Positions 32,285 through 45,494 are shown, counted from the stretch's first letter. The stretch is DNA of 64,000 nt from Spisula solida (GCA_947247005.1 OX365952.1:28026222-28090221), one strand, 5' to 3'. Notes: generated by a model from the sequence alone, not told the origin. Program-made: numbers and translations.

Positions 32285-35200
32285 TATATTTGCTTATACA
32301 ATTATATTGTAATAGATCTATATCCACTGCCAAATTTTATTTAAAATACTATTTTTATGACATTTCTCTCAGTGTGTTACGGTAGAATCAACTAAAAAGG
32401 TAGTCTACAATCCTGTTATGGTATTCTGTTACAGGACTGGTGTTTCATAGATGCGGGTTTCACAACCATCAAATCATTTTATCAAAAGACAGATTGTGAC
32501 AACGCTAAACATGGCTGATGTGATTTAGCAACGTTGTATTCATGAAAGAATAAACAGATGCAATAGATGAAGTTAGATTTGTCATCTGTAGTAAGCCTTA
32601 ATGTTCAAGATTTTACTACTGTCAACTTGTGAAAGCGAGGATAGTATCTATCTACGGCATTTTAGGCCGTTTGTGCAGCAACCATATACCAAGAGATATA
32701 TATATATATATACCAAGACCTCATTAGAATGAACAGTTATTGAACAATTTAGTGGTTAATGTTTGATTCGATTGTGTTTTGTGTACTGGTATATTAAAGT
32801 ATAAAATTTATGTACTTATTATAGGTATAGGATAGAACATGAGTAGGTGTTGTATATGGGATTTATAACTCCGATTGAAACGAGGATTATAATCCCATAT
32901 CAACACCTACGAGCCGTTCTATCTGACTTAGACTATAGATAAATAATATTTGTTTATCAGGTACTCTTTGCCTATAAATCGACCAGTACCGGGTACATAG
33001 GGTATGATAAACCATTTAAGTGTTAAGTGTTGCATGATGCATATATAGATCAAAATTAAGCTATTTACAGTAAAACCTCAATAATGAAATTCCTTCTTGG
33101 GACTGTAAAAAACTTATCTCAATAATGTTGAGTGATTGCATCATTCTATCAAAGAGCAAACAGATGAAAACGGAACGAAAAATGGTTAATTCTGAGCCAA
33201 TCTTGTTAAAGAGGTGGTCTTCATATAGGTGCAATTTCACTGTGAATTTGAGGTTGAATGATGTGCAAGTCAGTGGACAGAAAGTAGTCGTCTTTATTTT
33301 GAGGTGGTCTTGGAGGTGAGGTCTTAATTTGTAAATTATGGGTTGTGATAGTATGAAAGTCATTTACTTCAATCACCTGCAGACACCATTTGAACCCCTA
33401 AAATTTGTTTTAATCGTTTAGTTGGTTTTAAGTTCTACTCTGTGAAAATGATGTGTTAGAAGAGGGGGGTAATGTGCACGTAATTATTGAAGACACAATA
33501 GTACAGAACAACCTCTATAGAGTGAGACCCTTTGTGGGCTGCAAATATTGGTCATTGTTTAGAAGTTGTTGCCCTACAGAATTTACAAAATTATAAACAT
33601 GTAATAACTTCAAGTAACTTTGAAGGTTGTGTTATACAGAGGTTATACATATGTCCCCTAGAGAGGTCGTACTGTAGTCATAGAAGCTACCACGCCATCC
33701 AACCTCTACTGATAATGTTGTCAGCACTCAGCATAGATGTTGGCAATACCTTAATTGGTTAATTATCTATCAAAATTGTTGTCTCAGATTATGACAGTAA
33801 TTATGAACAAATGTAGAAAGGTTTGAAATACATGTACATGTATTCTAATAAGTCCAATTAATTACTTGTTTAATTAAAATATAGTATTGTTATAATATAG
33901 ACTAAACTAAGCTTGGTATCAAAAATGTTTGGCATTCACATTTTCTGTGCTAAATGCATGTATACATTATTATAGCTATGATCAATTATTTTGCTTGGTC
34001 TACTATTGTATATAGCAATCTATTGTTATATATACCACAGCAAAGTGTTGTATACGGGATTTATTCTACACTTTTTCTCCATGCTGATTGGCTAGCTACT
34101 GAGATATATAGTCTAAGAAATGTTTTATCACACATTACTGTACGTCACTGTGTCAAGTGTTAACTACTTCTTCTTCATAAGTGTAGTATTGCTTTGTCTG
34201 GCCAATCCTAAGTGAACTCATGAATCTCTGTCATGAGAATTATAAGAACCACAAGTGTCCAGTAATGACACTTTAAAAATGAAATGACATAGTGCTTATT
34301 CAATATTCAGTATACATGCACGATTGGTGGTGAAAAATAGCGAGTAATGGTTATTATACAATCTTTTCGAGATATATTATAGACAATCATACAAACAGTG
34401 TGCAAATATGTTGAAAAATGAATTGTTTAGATCTATGAAACGCGTCGGCGGGGCAACGTTATAAAATATCAACCATCTTACTGGATCTGAGTTGTAAACG
34501 CTTATCAATTTTGATCATTCTCATCATTGTTAATGTGTCATTGATCTACAGTAAATTTATTTCAAAACTATTCATAAATTTCTCCTTAAACATTAACTAA
34601 ACATTTTTGCCTACAAGATAAACAGTGACTCATTTATGTCATCCTTAGGAATTGCATCCAGGACATTCAACATGTTTGTAGGCCTACGGAGATCCGACGT
34701 CGACGTGACTTACTAGCAAGCTGTAATCGGCTATCCTTCCGCATAACATCGGAGTCTAGTGGAAGGCAGGTCTTACGTCCACTTAACAGTAGATCACTGA
34801 TAATCACTAGCTAGATGTTTGAATCTACTGTTGAATCTATCATATACCATATAGCTAGCTTTTTGCATGAAATGATCACCAAATGTTCACCGAATCTCGT
34901 GCAAAACTTATTTCTTCGTCAAAACTATTTTATAACTAGCAGTCTGTCGTTTTTACAAGCGAAGAATGGAAGCACGTGCGTGACGTAAAATATGACAATA
35001 TAACCCCTGGATTACAACATTGTTGGGACGGCGAATGTAGGTGACCATGATTACCAATTTTAATTAAGTTGCAATTTCTAACATGAAAACTGTAAGGGCC
35101 ATAACTTGCGTGAAAATGATTTAAAAACACCAATTGTCCCGCGTAGGTATATATTAAGCGTTACCTTAGCAACCACAGATTTAAGCATTTCGTTACTATA

Positions 35201-35700
35201 ATAATCATTAATAACCAATACAATACTGCTATATAGAACTACTTTTTGCTGAAGTATTAGTAAGATCGAAATTGTCATAATTGACATGTTCTCGCTATTT
35301 ACTGAATAACCCTGATGTGTAAGTTCTTATGATAAAATTTCATGTTTTGCCCAAGTTTATGCTATAGCAACAGAGGGTACCTGTGACTTACTTGCTGATG
35401 TCTTGTTATGTTTTCACCATACACACGCATATAAATATGATTTTATATAAAGGCTGTGGTGGGAATACCATAAGAAATAAGAAATTGCAGAACAAAAATT
35501 GATTCCATTCTTCTGAAATCATGCCATTTGTACGACCAATTTGTTCAATGCTTTATCAGATTAAGGATTCATACTTTTAGTCCTAGTTGTATTCTTGAAA
35601 CTATTCAAAGTATTTAGGGGGTGGAAAACAGCAACATGGTCTTTAAGGGACTGTCCTTTGCTGTACACTATGTGAAAAAATATCAGCAGCTAGAGATGCT
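32285..35700. other. Non-coding interval with small repeats
   Basis: No exon is supported. It contains a TA run (32695-32712), a long hairpin (32843-32910), and TACAGTA..ACCTC-type ends near 33066 and 33676 that may mark a decayed inverted-repeat element. Several frames of 60-100 codons overlap on opposite strands without recognisable proteins. Confidence 0.4.
32843..32910. repeat. Long imperfect hairpin
   Basis: GTAGGTGTTGTATATGGGAT pairs with ATCCCATATCAACACCTAC around a short centre. A similar single arm (GTGTTGTATACGGGATTTAT) occurs near 34045, so this is probably a pair of MITE ends or a palindromic MITE remnant. Confidence 0.6.
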
Positions 35701-35726
35701 TCTTATTCTTACAATAAGCATGTTGT

Positions 35727-36634
35727 ATACACTCAACCAAATTCCTAACCGGTCACTTTTCAAACTGATAGATTTTTGTACACAACAATAGAGAAATATT
35801 GATAATGTACTTAACTCAATTGTCTTTATGCTTCTTATCAAATTTAATTCTTGTTTTACACAGTGTCGACAACAATGCCGAGTTATCGCCCATTGTTCAC
35901 AAAAAGGTTTTTGATGCGTAATGCAACGTTTGTCATTGGAAATGTAACAAAATATACACAATGCCACTTAATGACGATTGCCGAAACAGTTAACGTTTCT
36001 AAAACAATTACACGTTATGTAAAACTAGCTTTTAAGTTCAGGAAATTAGAACTTGAAATTACCTCCCTTTTAATTGAAAATAGAACAAAATAAAAGTCTC
36101 AATTCAATGGCACCACGGGGTGATAGCTAAGTCAAATTCCATGCACTGTTTCTTTTTTCAATTGTCTTCTCTGTGCTTCAATTAGAGCAACCTATCAATG
36201 CATTTGAACTTTTCAGGCGATACTGAATACCTATGGTGAATTACATTGTAACTATCAAAAATCAAGATAAATATCACAAGTCGATGATTTTAAAGTTGGT
36301 ATATCTCGTCAACTAAACGACCTTTCACAGTGAAACTTTGCAACTGGCAAATTGTTGTCTTATTGTCAATATAAATATATTATGTATTGTATTTAATTAA
36401 AAATAAAGGGGTTACTGATAATGCATTTAATGCTATTAATATGTGATTTCTAGTTTTGGGGGTTGTTGTTTATAAGAGTCAACAATTATGTTAATTAATA
36501 ATAGACTCATCATTATTTTTTATTTTTATGTTGTATAGCTTATACATTTAAAACTGATAAAACACTTAAAATAATTTAGTGAAAGAAATTTTGGTACTAT
36601 GTTAAGTGACCGGTTAGGAATTTGGTTGAGTGTA
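35727..36634. mobile_element. 908-bp element with 31-bp perfect inverted repeats
   Basis: TACACTCAACCAAATTCCTA... (35727-35757) recurs as an exact reverse complement at 36604-36634. The arms contain AACCGGTCACTT. The interior holds an 80-codon frame (35851-36093) with no recognisable domain. Perfect arms in otherwise diverged surroundings suggest recent activity. Confidence 0.7.
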
Positions 36635-37400
36635 TTGTTAGAAATCATTGGTTGCCATGGAAACATACTTTTTATTGAGTCGCATCTGTATTGGAGTCTT
36701 TTGAAATTCAAATATATTCATGTATATATGGTAAAGCTAGGTAAAATAACTTAATTAGTTCTGTATCTTTAAATGATTTTTCGATATGAGTGTTTTAATG
36801 CACATTTAGACTGCTTAACCAGTTGCTAATTGACTTAATAAACCCCAGATGTCTGCATTACCAACAACTGTTATATAATAGCAAACACGCTCAATATTAA
36901 GCAATGGATAGTATACCAAGCTGTAGAGCACATATTCATCATTCTGGGCAGTTCAATTGAGTTTATTCCATTTATGTATTCACTATTTTGTCGACAGAAC
37001 CATGAATTAATCATTTTCATCTTTTTTTACCATGGAGTCCAAAATATGATTATGTAACTTTTTGTAAAATATAAATATTGAAAGTATTACCAGAATCATT
37101 TTCAAATATTACATATACAATTCATTCATATTGTTTATTTTGATAACACTGTGACAATTCATATATTGAGTAAAAAACAATTCTGAAATATCGATGGATG
37201 TTGTTGTTTTTGCTGAATTTAGTCGTGTTACAAAATTGCTCTTAATTCCACAAATACTGAAGATAAAAACAGCTGAAATTTCTGTTATTTGTACAAAATG
37301 GAATACTGTTCCAAGGAATAAAAAAAATAAAAATGACCAACAATTACTATAAGGACCTTTTATGCTTGACGCGGCTCAAGAGTGTATTCGAAAATCTACA
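36635..37400. other. AT-rich sequence without recognised features
   Basis: Only an RFX-like GTTGCCATGGAAAC at 36651-36664 stands out. Confidence 0.4.
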
Positions 37401-37638
37401 TCAAATATTAAGGTCATATCATAACAAATACTGATTCTGCCTTAACTGCTTGTGTATTTAACATACATCTAGGAGTTTTAAAAAATTGAAAACAAGTGCG
37501 AAAGTCACATTGTTCATGTAGCATCATTCGTAGGTCAGTACGCTCAATCCACCTGATTCCGCTCAAAATTATTATAAATGTCAATATACAATGGTCGTTC
37601 TCGGCAATATTGTCCGCATAGAACCATTCTACTGTTTT

Positions 37639-38184
37639 TAGCTCACCTGCCACAAAGTGGCAAGGTGAGCTTTTGTGATTGTTTTTTGTCCGTCGTCCGT
37701 TGTCCGTCGTCCGTCCGTCTGTTAGACAATTCACCGTTAACACTCTAGCACTTTCAATCTTCACCAAACTTGGTCAGTAGTTGTATCTCAATGAAATCTA
37801 TGTCAAGTTCGAAGTTGGGTCATTTGGGGTCAAAAACTTGGTCAAAAGGTCAAATAATAGCAAAACCTTGTTAACACTCTGGATGTCACATTCTTGCTTT
37901 GATCTTCACCAAACTTGGTCAGTAGTTGTATCTCAATGAAATCTAGGTCAAGTTTGAAGTTGGGTCATGTCAGGTCAAAAACTAGGTCAAAAGATCAAAT
38001 AATAGAATAACCTTGTTAACACTCTGGTGGCCACATTTTTGCTTTAATCTTCATGAAGTTTGGTCAAAATTTTTATCTTGGTGACCTTAAGGTCAAGTTT
38101 GAAGTTGGGTCATGTGGGGTCAAAAACTAGGTCAAATGGTTAAATAATAGGAAAACCTTGTTAACACTCTGGCGGCCACATTTT
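37639..38184 (+). mobile_element. Family A2 element, right end missing
   Basis: The head CTGCCAC-AAA-GTGGCA(A)G is followed by a repeated CCGTCGTCCG stretch and about three 145-bp monomers. It is cut by another A2 head at 38185. Confidence 0.7.
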
Positions 38185-38290
38185 TAGCTCACCTTGTGAC
38201 TTTTGTGATTGTTTTTTGTCCGTCGTCCGTTGTCCGTCGTCCGTCCGTCTGTTAGACAATTCACCGTTAACGCTCTAGCACTATTGCTAC
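38185..38290 (+). mobile_element. Family A2 head fragment
   Basis: TAGCTCACCTTGTGACTTTT lacks the hairpin loop. A CCGTCGTCCGTCCGTCTGTT stretch runs directly into coding-like sequence at about 38292. Confidence 0.6.
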
Positions 38291-38291
38291 A

Positions 38292-38640
38292 TGTTTCCAA
38301 ATTGCAGTGGAAGAGCTTTGTGTTGCTGTTGGGACTGGAAAACCCTTACGTTGTATTGCTGCTCACACAATTGCAACTCGCTCCGGCATAGACAAAGCAA
38401 AAGCATTACCAGTCTTTCACACCTTTACATGATATGACCAAACTTCATCATTTCCTGGTAGAGGACAGAAAAGTGCATGGTACACTTGGAGTTCATATAA
38501 TGAATTGACAGCTGCTTCCAATACTTTCGCTCTGTGCCCTGATAAGACAACAGTTTATTCACAGCTTCCAGTACTTGGAGTGTTACACTGTTTCCTCTAC
38601 GACATGACCAGTACAGTTTCTAAAGTGGATGATGCTAAAA
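38292..38640 (+). pseudogene. Coding fragment between two repeat heads
   Basis: One frame is open for about 115 codons except for a TGA at 38430-38432. It reads FQIAVEELCVAVG, then LPVFHTFT-stop-YDQTSSFPGR, WYTWSSYNELT and LGVLHCFLYDMTST. The middle resembles an uncharacterised, multi-copy invertebrate protein family with a HxFTGCD-like motif; the stop falls at the Gly position of that motif. This resemblance is from memory and is not verified. There is no start codon or other domain. It sits directly between a family A2 head and a family E head, as a captured or trapped fragment would. Confidence 0.5.
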
Positions 38641-38649
38641 ATACATTTT

Positions 38650-39520
38650 TAGCTCCACTATTCGTAGAATAAGGGGAGCTTTTGCAGTCACCCGAGCGTC
38701 GGCGGCGGCGTAACACTTTTGTTAAAGTTTAGGTACAGGTTTTTTAACCTCTTATATTCTCTAAGTCCTTTGAGATGTTGCTTTCATACTTTGCATACAT
38801 GTTTGCCATCATGACCCCAACCCATATGCAGGAGTAGGTAACTCGACCAGGCATTTTGTTGAAATTATGCCCCCTTTTTCTACTGAGTGCAAATGTTAAA
38901 GTTTAGGTACGGATTTTTTAACCTCTAATATCTTCATCGTGCATTGACATATTGCTTTGATACTTTGTATACTTGTTCACCATCATGACCCTAACCCATA
39001 CACAGGGGTAGGTAACTCTATTAAGCATTTTGGTGAAAGTATGCCCCCTTTTTTCAACTTAGTGCAAATGTTAAAGTTTAGGTACAGGTTTTTTCACCTC
39101 TAATATTTTCAAAGTGCATTCACATTTTGCTTTGCATACTTATTCTCCATCATAACCCCAACCTCTACACAGGGGTGGGTAAATTATGTCCCCTTTTGGA
39201 CTTGGAAATGCAAATGTTAAAGTTTAGGTACAGGTTTTTTAACCTCTAATATCTTCAAAGTACATTGACATATTGCTTTGATACTTTGCTTACTTGTTCA
39301 CCATCATGACCCAACCCATACACAGGGGTAGGTAACTCTATTAGGCATTTTGGTGAAATTATGCCCCCGTTTTCAACTTAGTGCAAATGTTAAAGTTTAA
39401 GTACATGTGAGGTTTGGTGACCTCGAATATTTTCAAAGTGCATTCACATATTGCTATGCATACTTGTTCTCCATCATGATCCCAACCCCTACACGGGGGT
39501 AGGTAACTCTATCAAGTTTT
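38650..39520 (+). mobile_element. Family E element, left part
   Basis: The head TAGCTCCACTATTC folds on GAATAAGGGGAGCT and is followed by CGTCGGCGGCGGCG. Monomers of ~174 bp carry AAAGTTTAGGTACAGGTTTT, CATCATGACCCCAACCC and TTATGCCCCCTTTT. The array is interrupted by a family A3 element and resumes at about 41350. Confidence 0.7.
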
Positions 39521-41350
39521 TAGCTCACCTGAGCACGAAGCTATTGTGATCGCCCTATGTCCGTCGTTCGCCGTGCGTCGTCAACAATTGGACTGTTAAC
39601 ACTCTAGAGGTCACAGTTTTTACCTAATCTATATGAAACTTGGTCACAATGTGTGGCGTTATTTAATCTAGGTCAAGTTAACATCTGGGTCATCTGGGGT
39701 CAAAAACTAGATCACAATGTCACATTGAAGAAAAACCTTGTTAATACTCTAGAGGTCACATTTTACCTACTTTACATGAAACTTGGTCACAATGTTCGTC
39801 TCTATTAAATCTAGGCCAAGTATGAAACTGGGTTATCTGGGGTCAAAAAGTAGGTCACCAGGTCACATCAAAGAAAAACCATATTAACCCTCTAGAAATC
39901 ACATTTTTTATGTAATCTTAATGAAACTTGGTCACAATGTGTGTCTCCATTAAATCTAGGTCAAGCTCACAACTGGGTAATCTGGGGTCAAAAACTAGGT
40001 CACTAGGTCACATTGAAGAAAAACCTTGTTTACGCTCTAGAGGTAATATTTTTGACATAATCTAAATAAAACTTATTCACAATGTGTGTCTCTATCAAAT
40101 CTAGGTCAAGTTTACAACTGGATCATCAGGGGTCAAAAACTAGGTCACCAGGTCACATTGAAGAAAAACCTTGTTAACGCTCTAGAGGTCACATTTTACC
40201 TAATCTATATGAAACTTGGTCACAATATGTGTCTTTATTTAATCTAGGTCAAGTGTACATCTGGGTCATCTGGGGTCAAAAACTAGGTCACCAGGTCACA
40301 TTGAGGAAAAACCTTGTTAATGCTCTAGATGTCACATTTTTACCTAATCTATATGAAACTTGGTCTCAATGTGTGTCTCTATCAAATCTAGGTCAAGTTT
40401 ACAACTGGATCATCTGGGGTCAAAAACTAGGTCACCAGGTCACTTTGAAGAAAAACCTTGTTAACGCTCTAGAGGTCACATTTTTACCTAATCTATATGA
40501 AACTTGGTCACAATATGTGTCTATATTTAATCTAGGTCAAGTGTACATCTGGGGTCAAAAACTAGGTCACCAGGTCACATTGAGGAAAAACCTTGTTAAT
40601 GCTTCTGTTTGCGAACAGAGTTTCTGTTCGGTATTTAGCTATACCCATGCTCTAGATGTCACATTTTTACCTAATCTATATGAAACTTGGTCTCAATGTT
40701 TGTCTCTATGAAATCTGGGTCAAGTCACCAGGTCACATCAAAGAAAAACCTTATTAACACTCTAGGGGTGACATTTTTATGTAATCTTAATGAAACTTAG
40801 TCACAATGTGTGGCTCTCTTAAATCTAGGTCAAACTCACTACTGGGTAATATGGGGTCAAAAACTAGGTCACCAGGTCACATTGAAGAAAAACATTGTTA
40901 ACGCTGTAGAGGTCACATTTTTTATGTAATCTTAATAATACTTGGTCACAATGTTTGCCTCTTTGAAATGTAGGTCAAGTCTGAAACTGTGTTATCTGGG
41001 GTCAAAAAGTAGGTCACCAGGTCACATCAAAGAAAAACCTTATTGACACTCTAGAGGTCACATTAAAGGTGAACTTTTGTGATCAACATATGTGCACCGT
41101 CAACTGTCCGCCATCAACAATCTGACTGTTAACACTCCAGAGGGTTGCATTTAAGCTTGATGAAACTAAGTCACAATGTTTGTTCCTACAAAATCAATGT
41201 CAAGTTCGCAACTGGGTCATTTGGGGTCACATCAAAGAAACTCTTTGTTAACACTCGTAGAGGTCACATTATTAATGAACACTTTGTTTTGGCTATTACT
41301 GCCATAATTGCAACAAACTCAGGTGATCGCTAAAGGGCCAATGACCCCTA
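39521..41350 (+). mobile_element. Family A3 element nested in family E
   Basis: The head TAGCTCACCTGAGCACGAAG is followed by a CCGTCGTTCGCCGTGCGTC stretch. About eleven ~145-bp monomers carry CACCAGGTCAC and ACACTCTAGAGGTCAC. The right end CAGGTGATCGC, AGGGCCAATGACCC has lost the usual CTTGT. A frame of 160 codons (40229-40711) is repeat-derived, as its protein is three copies of the same phrase. Confidence 0.7.
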
Positions 41351-42005
41351 TGCCCCCTGTTGGACTTGGAAATGCAAAATATAAAGTTTAGGTACAGGTT
41401 TTTTAACCCCTTATATCTTCAAAGTGCATTGACATATTGCTTTGATACTTGTTCACCATCATGACCCCAACCCATAAACAGGGGTAGGTCAAGCATTTGG
41501 TGAAATTTTGCCCCCTTTTTCAACTTAGTGCAAATGTTGAAGTTTAGGTACAGGTTTTTTCAAGTGCATTCACATAATGCTATGCATACTTGTTCTTCAT
41601 CATGACCCCAACCCCTACACAGGGATGGGTAGCATTTTGTTGAAATTATGCCCCCTTTTGGACTTGGAAATGCAAACGTTAAAGTTTAGGTACAGGTTTT
41701 TTAACCCCTTATATCTTCAACGTGAATTGCTATATTGCTTTGATACTTTGCATACTTGTTCACCATCATGACCCCAACCCCTACACAGGAGAAGATAACT
41801 ATTTAGCATTTCGTTGAAATTATGCCCCCTTTTGGACTAAGAAATGCTTATTTGTTTACCTTCATGACCAAGAGGACCTAAACATGAGTAGGTAACGGTC
41901 CTGCATAATTTGTCCAAATTATCCCCCTTTTTCGACTTAGAAGCCCCAACCTCTACACAGCAGAGGGCAATGCTGCTGTTATGAAGCATTATGTTTTGAA
42001 TCTTG
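41351..42005 (+). mobile_element. Family E element, right part
   Basis: Monomers resume (TATGCCCCCTGTTGGACTTG). The end is not clear; CAGCA...TGCTG followed about 30 bases later by TCTTGTT near 42001 is a candidate terminus. Confidence 0.55.
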
Positions 42006-43779
42006 TTAGAACACGCTTAAATTATTGCATATCTAGCAGGACATATTTAGTGGTAAGCATTATCCCAATTACCAGAAATACCAAGTCCGTTGTAGTCGGG
42101 GTGTTAAAAAGGTTCAACAGATAAATGGGAACCATATTCGACTGCTTTACCTCAAGCTTCAGAGTCCTCTGCAGAGCCTCTAAAATGTGGATTGTTTGTT
42201 ACTTTCCCTAATGGTTGTATACATGTATGAGGTGCAGACAAGAGGGTATATTTACAGTATAAACAATAACAATTTTACAGTTATTTTTTCATAATTGAAC
42301 CATTGAAAACCGGGCTTAGTGACAAAATTATGATAATATAGCGTAAAGATAAATTAGGCAAACTACAAGAAACTAATTTTAAATAAGTCCACGCATTAAA
42401 ACTGCCACAAAGGATCAATATCGCTATCGTACATGTTCTATTTCTGTCTTATTCATTTTAAATAATTTCCACAAATAGTAGATAAGTATGTTGATCAACT
42501 TAGTGATATTTTACACAGTGCAAATTTGCATTCATTAGTTAATATGATTGTGGTTTTCAAATCTTGGCAATAACTATTGCAATAGTATCGCAATAGTTTC
42601 CAGCAATACAATAGTTTCGCAATTGTACTTTCAGCAATAGCAATAGAATTGCAATAGTCACAAATGGACTCAATAGTCACCCCTATTCATGCATAGGTTA
42701 TAGATCATAAAAGGTGTAAAGAAAACTCATTCCGGTCAGAGAGGGGCATATTTTTATTGTCACCGAACCACATATTATGCAATTTGGAACAAAGGTTAAT
42801 TACGAATTTTAGGGTGGATAGATTTTGTCTTGATTCTGATGTCATGAATTTATAGAATGCGAAAGTAAGCTTACGCTAACGAACACCGACTGTCATTTTA
42901 AGGATGAGTCGGCAGAAAGAAATAACTTACCCAAATTAAGGATTTAAAGATATTCATATCTTTAAACAATATGTTGTATTTTAAGTTATCTATGGCTGAA
43001 AAAGACGGGTACTGATATAATTGGACCATAACTATGAATGTGTAAGTACATGTTACGGATTTCGACGCGCATGACGTAACGTAAACGTCAGGCGTAAACG
43101 GGGAGTAGGGTAGGTATAAAGGCCGACTGTGTAACAATAACGGCAGAAAATTACAGGAACAACGTCTACAAACATCAAAAGGATTGAACAAAGACATGTC
43201 TTATTTATAATGTAACTAAATAACTCGAAAAGTAAAGACAAGTCTGAATAGACAAAACACGTAATTTAGAAATAACACGTACATGTATATATGGGGTAAC
43301 AAAAAGCATTTATTTTCAAAACAAAAACTCTTACAGTCTCATAATATGGATGATTATTTGTTCTTAGATAAGGTGAAACATTATTTTGTTCTTTTAATAC
43401 AAGTTTGAAAGAAACAAAACGATACAGCGACTGGATAATAAAGGGAGTATTTCGAACTTTACCCGGTCACGACGTCGTTTACTTCATCTTTGAAACAAGA
43501 TCAACAAATTGATTCATGGCGTCAGAAAAGATATTGACAGTCACATCAGCGAAAATATTACCCATAATGCATAATGATGTACTAGGAGACTGGATGCAAA
43601 CTTTGGCCAAACTCTATTCATTTGTTTTGTGTACAAAAGTATTTTTAAAAACACTTTCTGTGTGTGATTATGCAGAGGAAATTTTAGTAAACTAAATGAG
43701 ATTTTTCAATTGATCGTTTAAAAAAATAGCAATTTTATATAAATATTTTTATTCTTTGAAGACATTATATTAATTAGGC
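42006..43779. other. Non-coding interval
   Basis: No gene is supported. It holds a cluster of GCAATAG-type words at 42566-42660. Confidence 0.4.
42566..42660 (+). repeat. Short degenerate GCAATAG repeat
   Basis: GCAATA(G/A) or close variants occur about eight times in 95 bp, partly as TTGCAATAGT. It is a simple degenerate tandem repeat. Confidence 0.55.
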
Positions 43780-44330
43780 CATGATGTATTTCCTTGATAT
43801 TATTTTCGAATGTTACTGTATAAAGGACCACACATTACAAAATGTAATTCAGATTCAACTTGATTAAGTGGACACATTTTACAGATACGATTTTCTCTTG
43901 GTATATTGTTTGCTCTACCCGTTTCTATATTAAGGGAATGTGAAGAAAGTCTAATAGATGTCATATGTTTACGTAAATTATCATTATCAATTAATCAAAT
44001 GTAATCCGAACACTCAAAAACGTTCTTAATTTTTTGAAATATTCTAATCTTGGCATATCGTGTACAGTTGATTGCCACTCCTGAATAAATTGGTCACGAA
44101 GTCATATTTTAAGAGAAGAGAGATAATTCATATTTAAGTCAAAGTTTTCGAAAATATTTGTACATCCTAATTCATCAAAGGTTATTTTCATTTTATATGC
44201 CCAACAGTATTATTTGTTTGCCGTTGTTCATCAAATACCTGTCTAATAAAAGATTCATTATCTGACATAATTTTTTACCAGAATTTAAGTGACCTCTCTA
44301 TAGCTAAAACTAATAACACAGCGTACAAAC
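43780..44330 (-). pseudogene. LINE (non-LTR retrotransposon) C-terminal fragment
   Basis: The minus strand reads, across several stops and frame changes, AIERSLKFW, WAYKMKITFDELGC, FIQEWQSTVHD and LRKHM. It then reads an arginine-rich segment ending NIPRENRICKMCPLN and SELHFVMCGPLY. This order is typical of the tail of LINE ORF2 proteins in invertebrates: a helical region after the reverse transcriptase, then a CxxC...H...C zinc-binding motif. RT and endonuclease domains are absent, consistent with 5' truncation. There are at least three in-frame stops, so it is inactive. Confidence 0.65.
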
Positions 44331-45480
44331 GACTGTGCCTAATCTAGGATGTTGTGATTTGATTTAAATACCTGGAGTAAAAAAACACAACAAAGTTGGT
44401 TGAATAATGTAAAATACTAAGCTTATATACAAAAACATAATGACAAGTTGTACATATTTATTATTACGATTAACTTTCCTAGCGTTCACATACACTTTAT
44501 TGCCAAATGTTTGCCCATATTATCTAAAATCAATGCACATCGTTTGACTTTTGTGAGAAAAATATACACCAACTACTTTTACACATCTTTTACATCGTGA
44601 TCAGTCACGTTTCAGTTTAACAATTGTACATATTTATAACAGATATAACATTAGTATATAATTTGCGTGTTTTCAAATATTTTCAAACTGTGTTTTTACT
44701 GAGATAGAGGCCAAAAGTGATACAGCTATGTAGTCTCATTACTGTATGTTTACTGATAATTTTGAAAAATGATTTGTATGTTTATTGTGATAGAGATGTA
44801 TGTTTATTGTGATTGAAATGCAGTGATTTGCGTTGTTTTTTAGGACTCTTCAGTGTAGTTCAGTAAATTATTTGGTCAAATAATACCTAAATATTGTACC
44901 TAATCATTTTCAAAACGAAATTAACATTTATGTATCGAGTGTGAAACCGTAAACAACACACCCAAGATGACTTTTTATTGAGCCGTGTTATGAAATAACC
45001 TAGAGGTGCCAATTATCCATATCTATAAGGTCGTAACTACAAAAAGCCATTCTGAGAAAACAGGAAACACTGTCTGAAAACTAATCTTTGCTGAAGGAAA
45101 AACAAGTATTTTTAACTTCGGTCTGGTCAACATGACCAGTACCAAGTTTCACAAAATAGGTTCATAAGTTGCGCCAAGTGGTGCAGATTTTGAATGAGCA
45201 AGGGTCGTTATTGTTGTAAGCCAGCGACATTTACTTCTCTATTAACATTTATTAAATTAATCTTTTACACTGAGAATGTCATCTGATGGCATTGACCAGT
45301 ATCGGTTTTGTGTGTAATGTATATGGTATTCCATAACATCTGCCCCTATTACAACCGGATGAACATTGATTCAACAGGGTGGCTTTATTATTAGTTCTTT
45401 ACTTTGTAAATACTTGTTTCGTTTCTGTTTTAGCGCATAATCTAATACCCAATATCAGTGTTGTTTTCATTGTATAAGCT
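44331..45480. other. AT-rich sequence without recognised features
   Basis: I see no genes or repeat families here. Confidence 0.4.
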
Positions 45481-45494
45481 GTTGCCATGGCAAC
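45481..45494. promoter_or_regulatory. Perfect RFX X-box-type palindrome
   Basis: GTTGCCATGGCAAC is a perfect 14-bp palindrome matching the RFX X-box consensus. No gene start is visible nearby, so function is uncertain. Confidence 0.3.

Noticed and set aside
35683..36093. Opposed open frames of 94 and 80 codons
   Set aside because: They overlap on opposite strands inside an inverted-repeat element and show no recognisable protein motif.
40229..40711. 160-codon open frame
   Set aside because: It lies in family A3 monomers; the translation repeats NLYETWSQ-type phrases every monomer.
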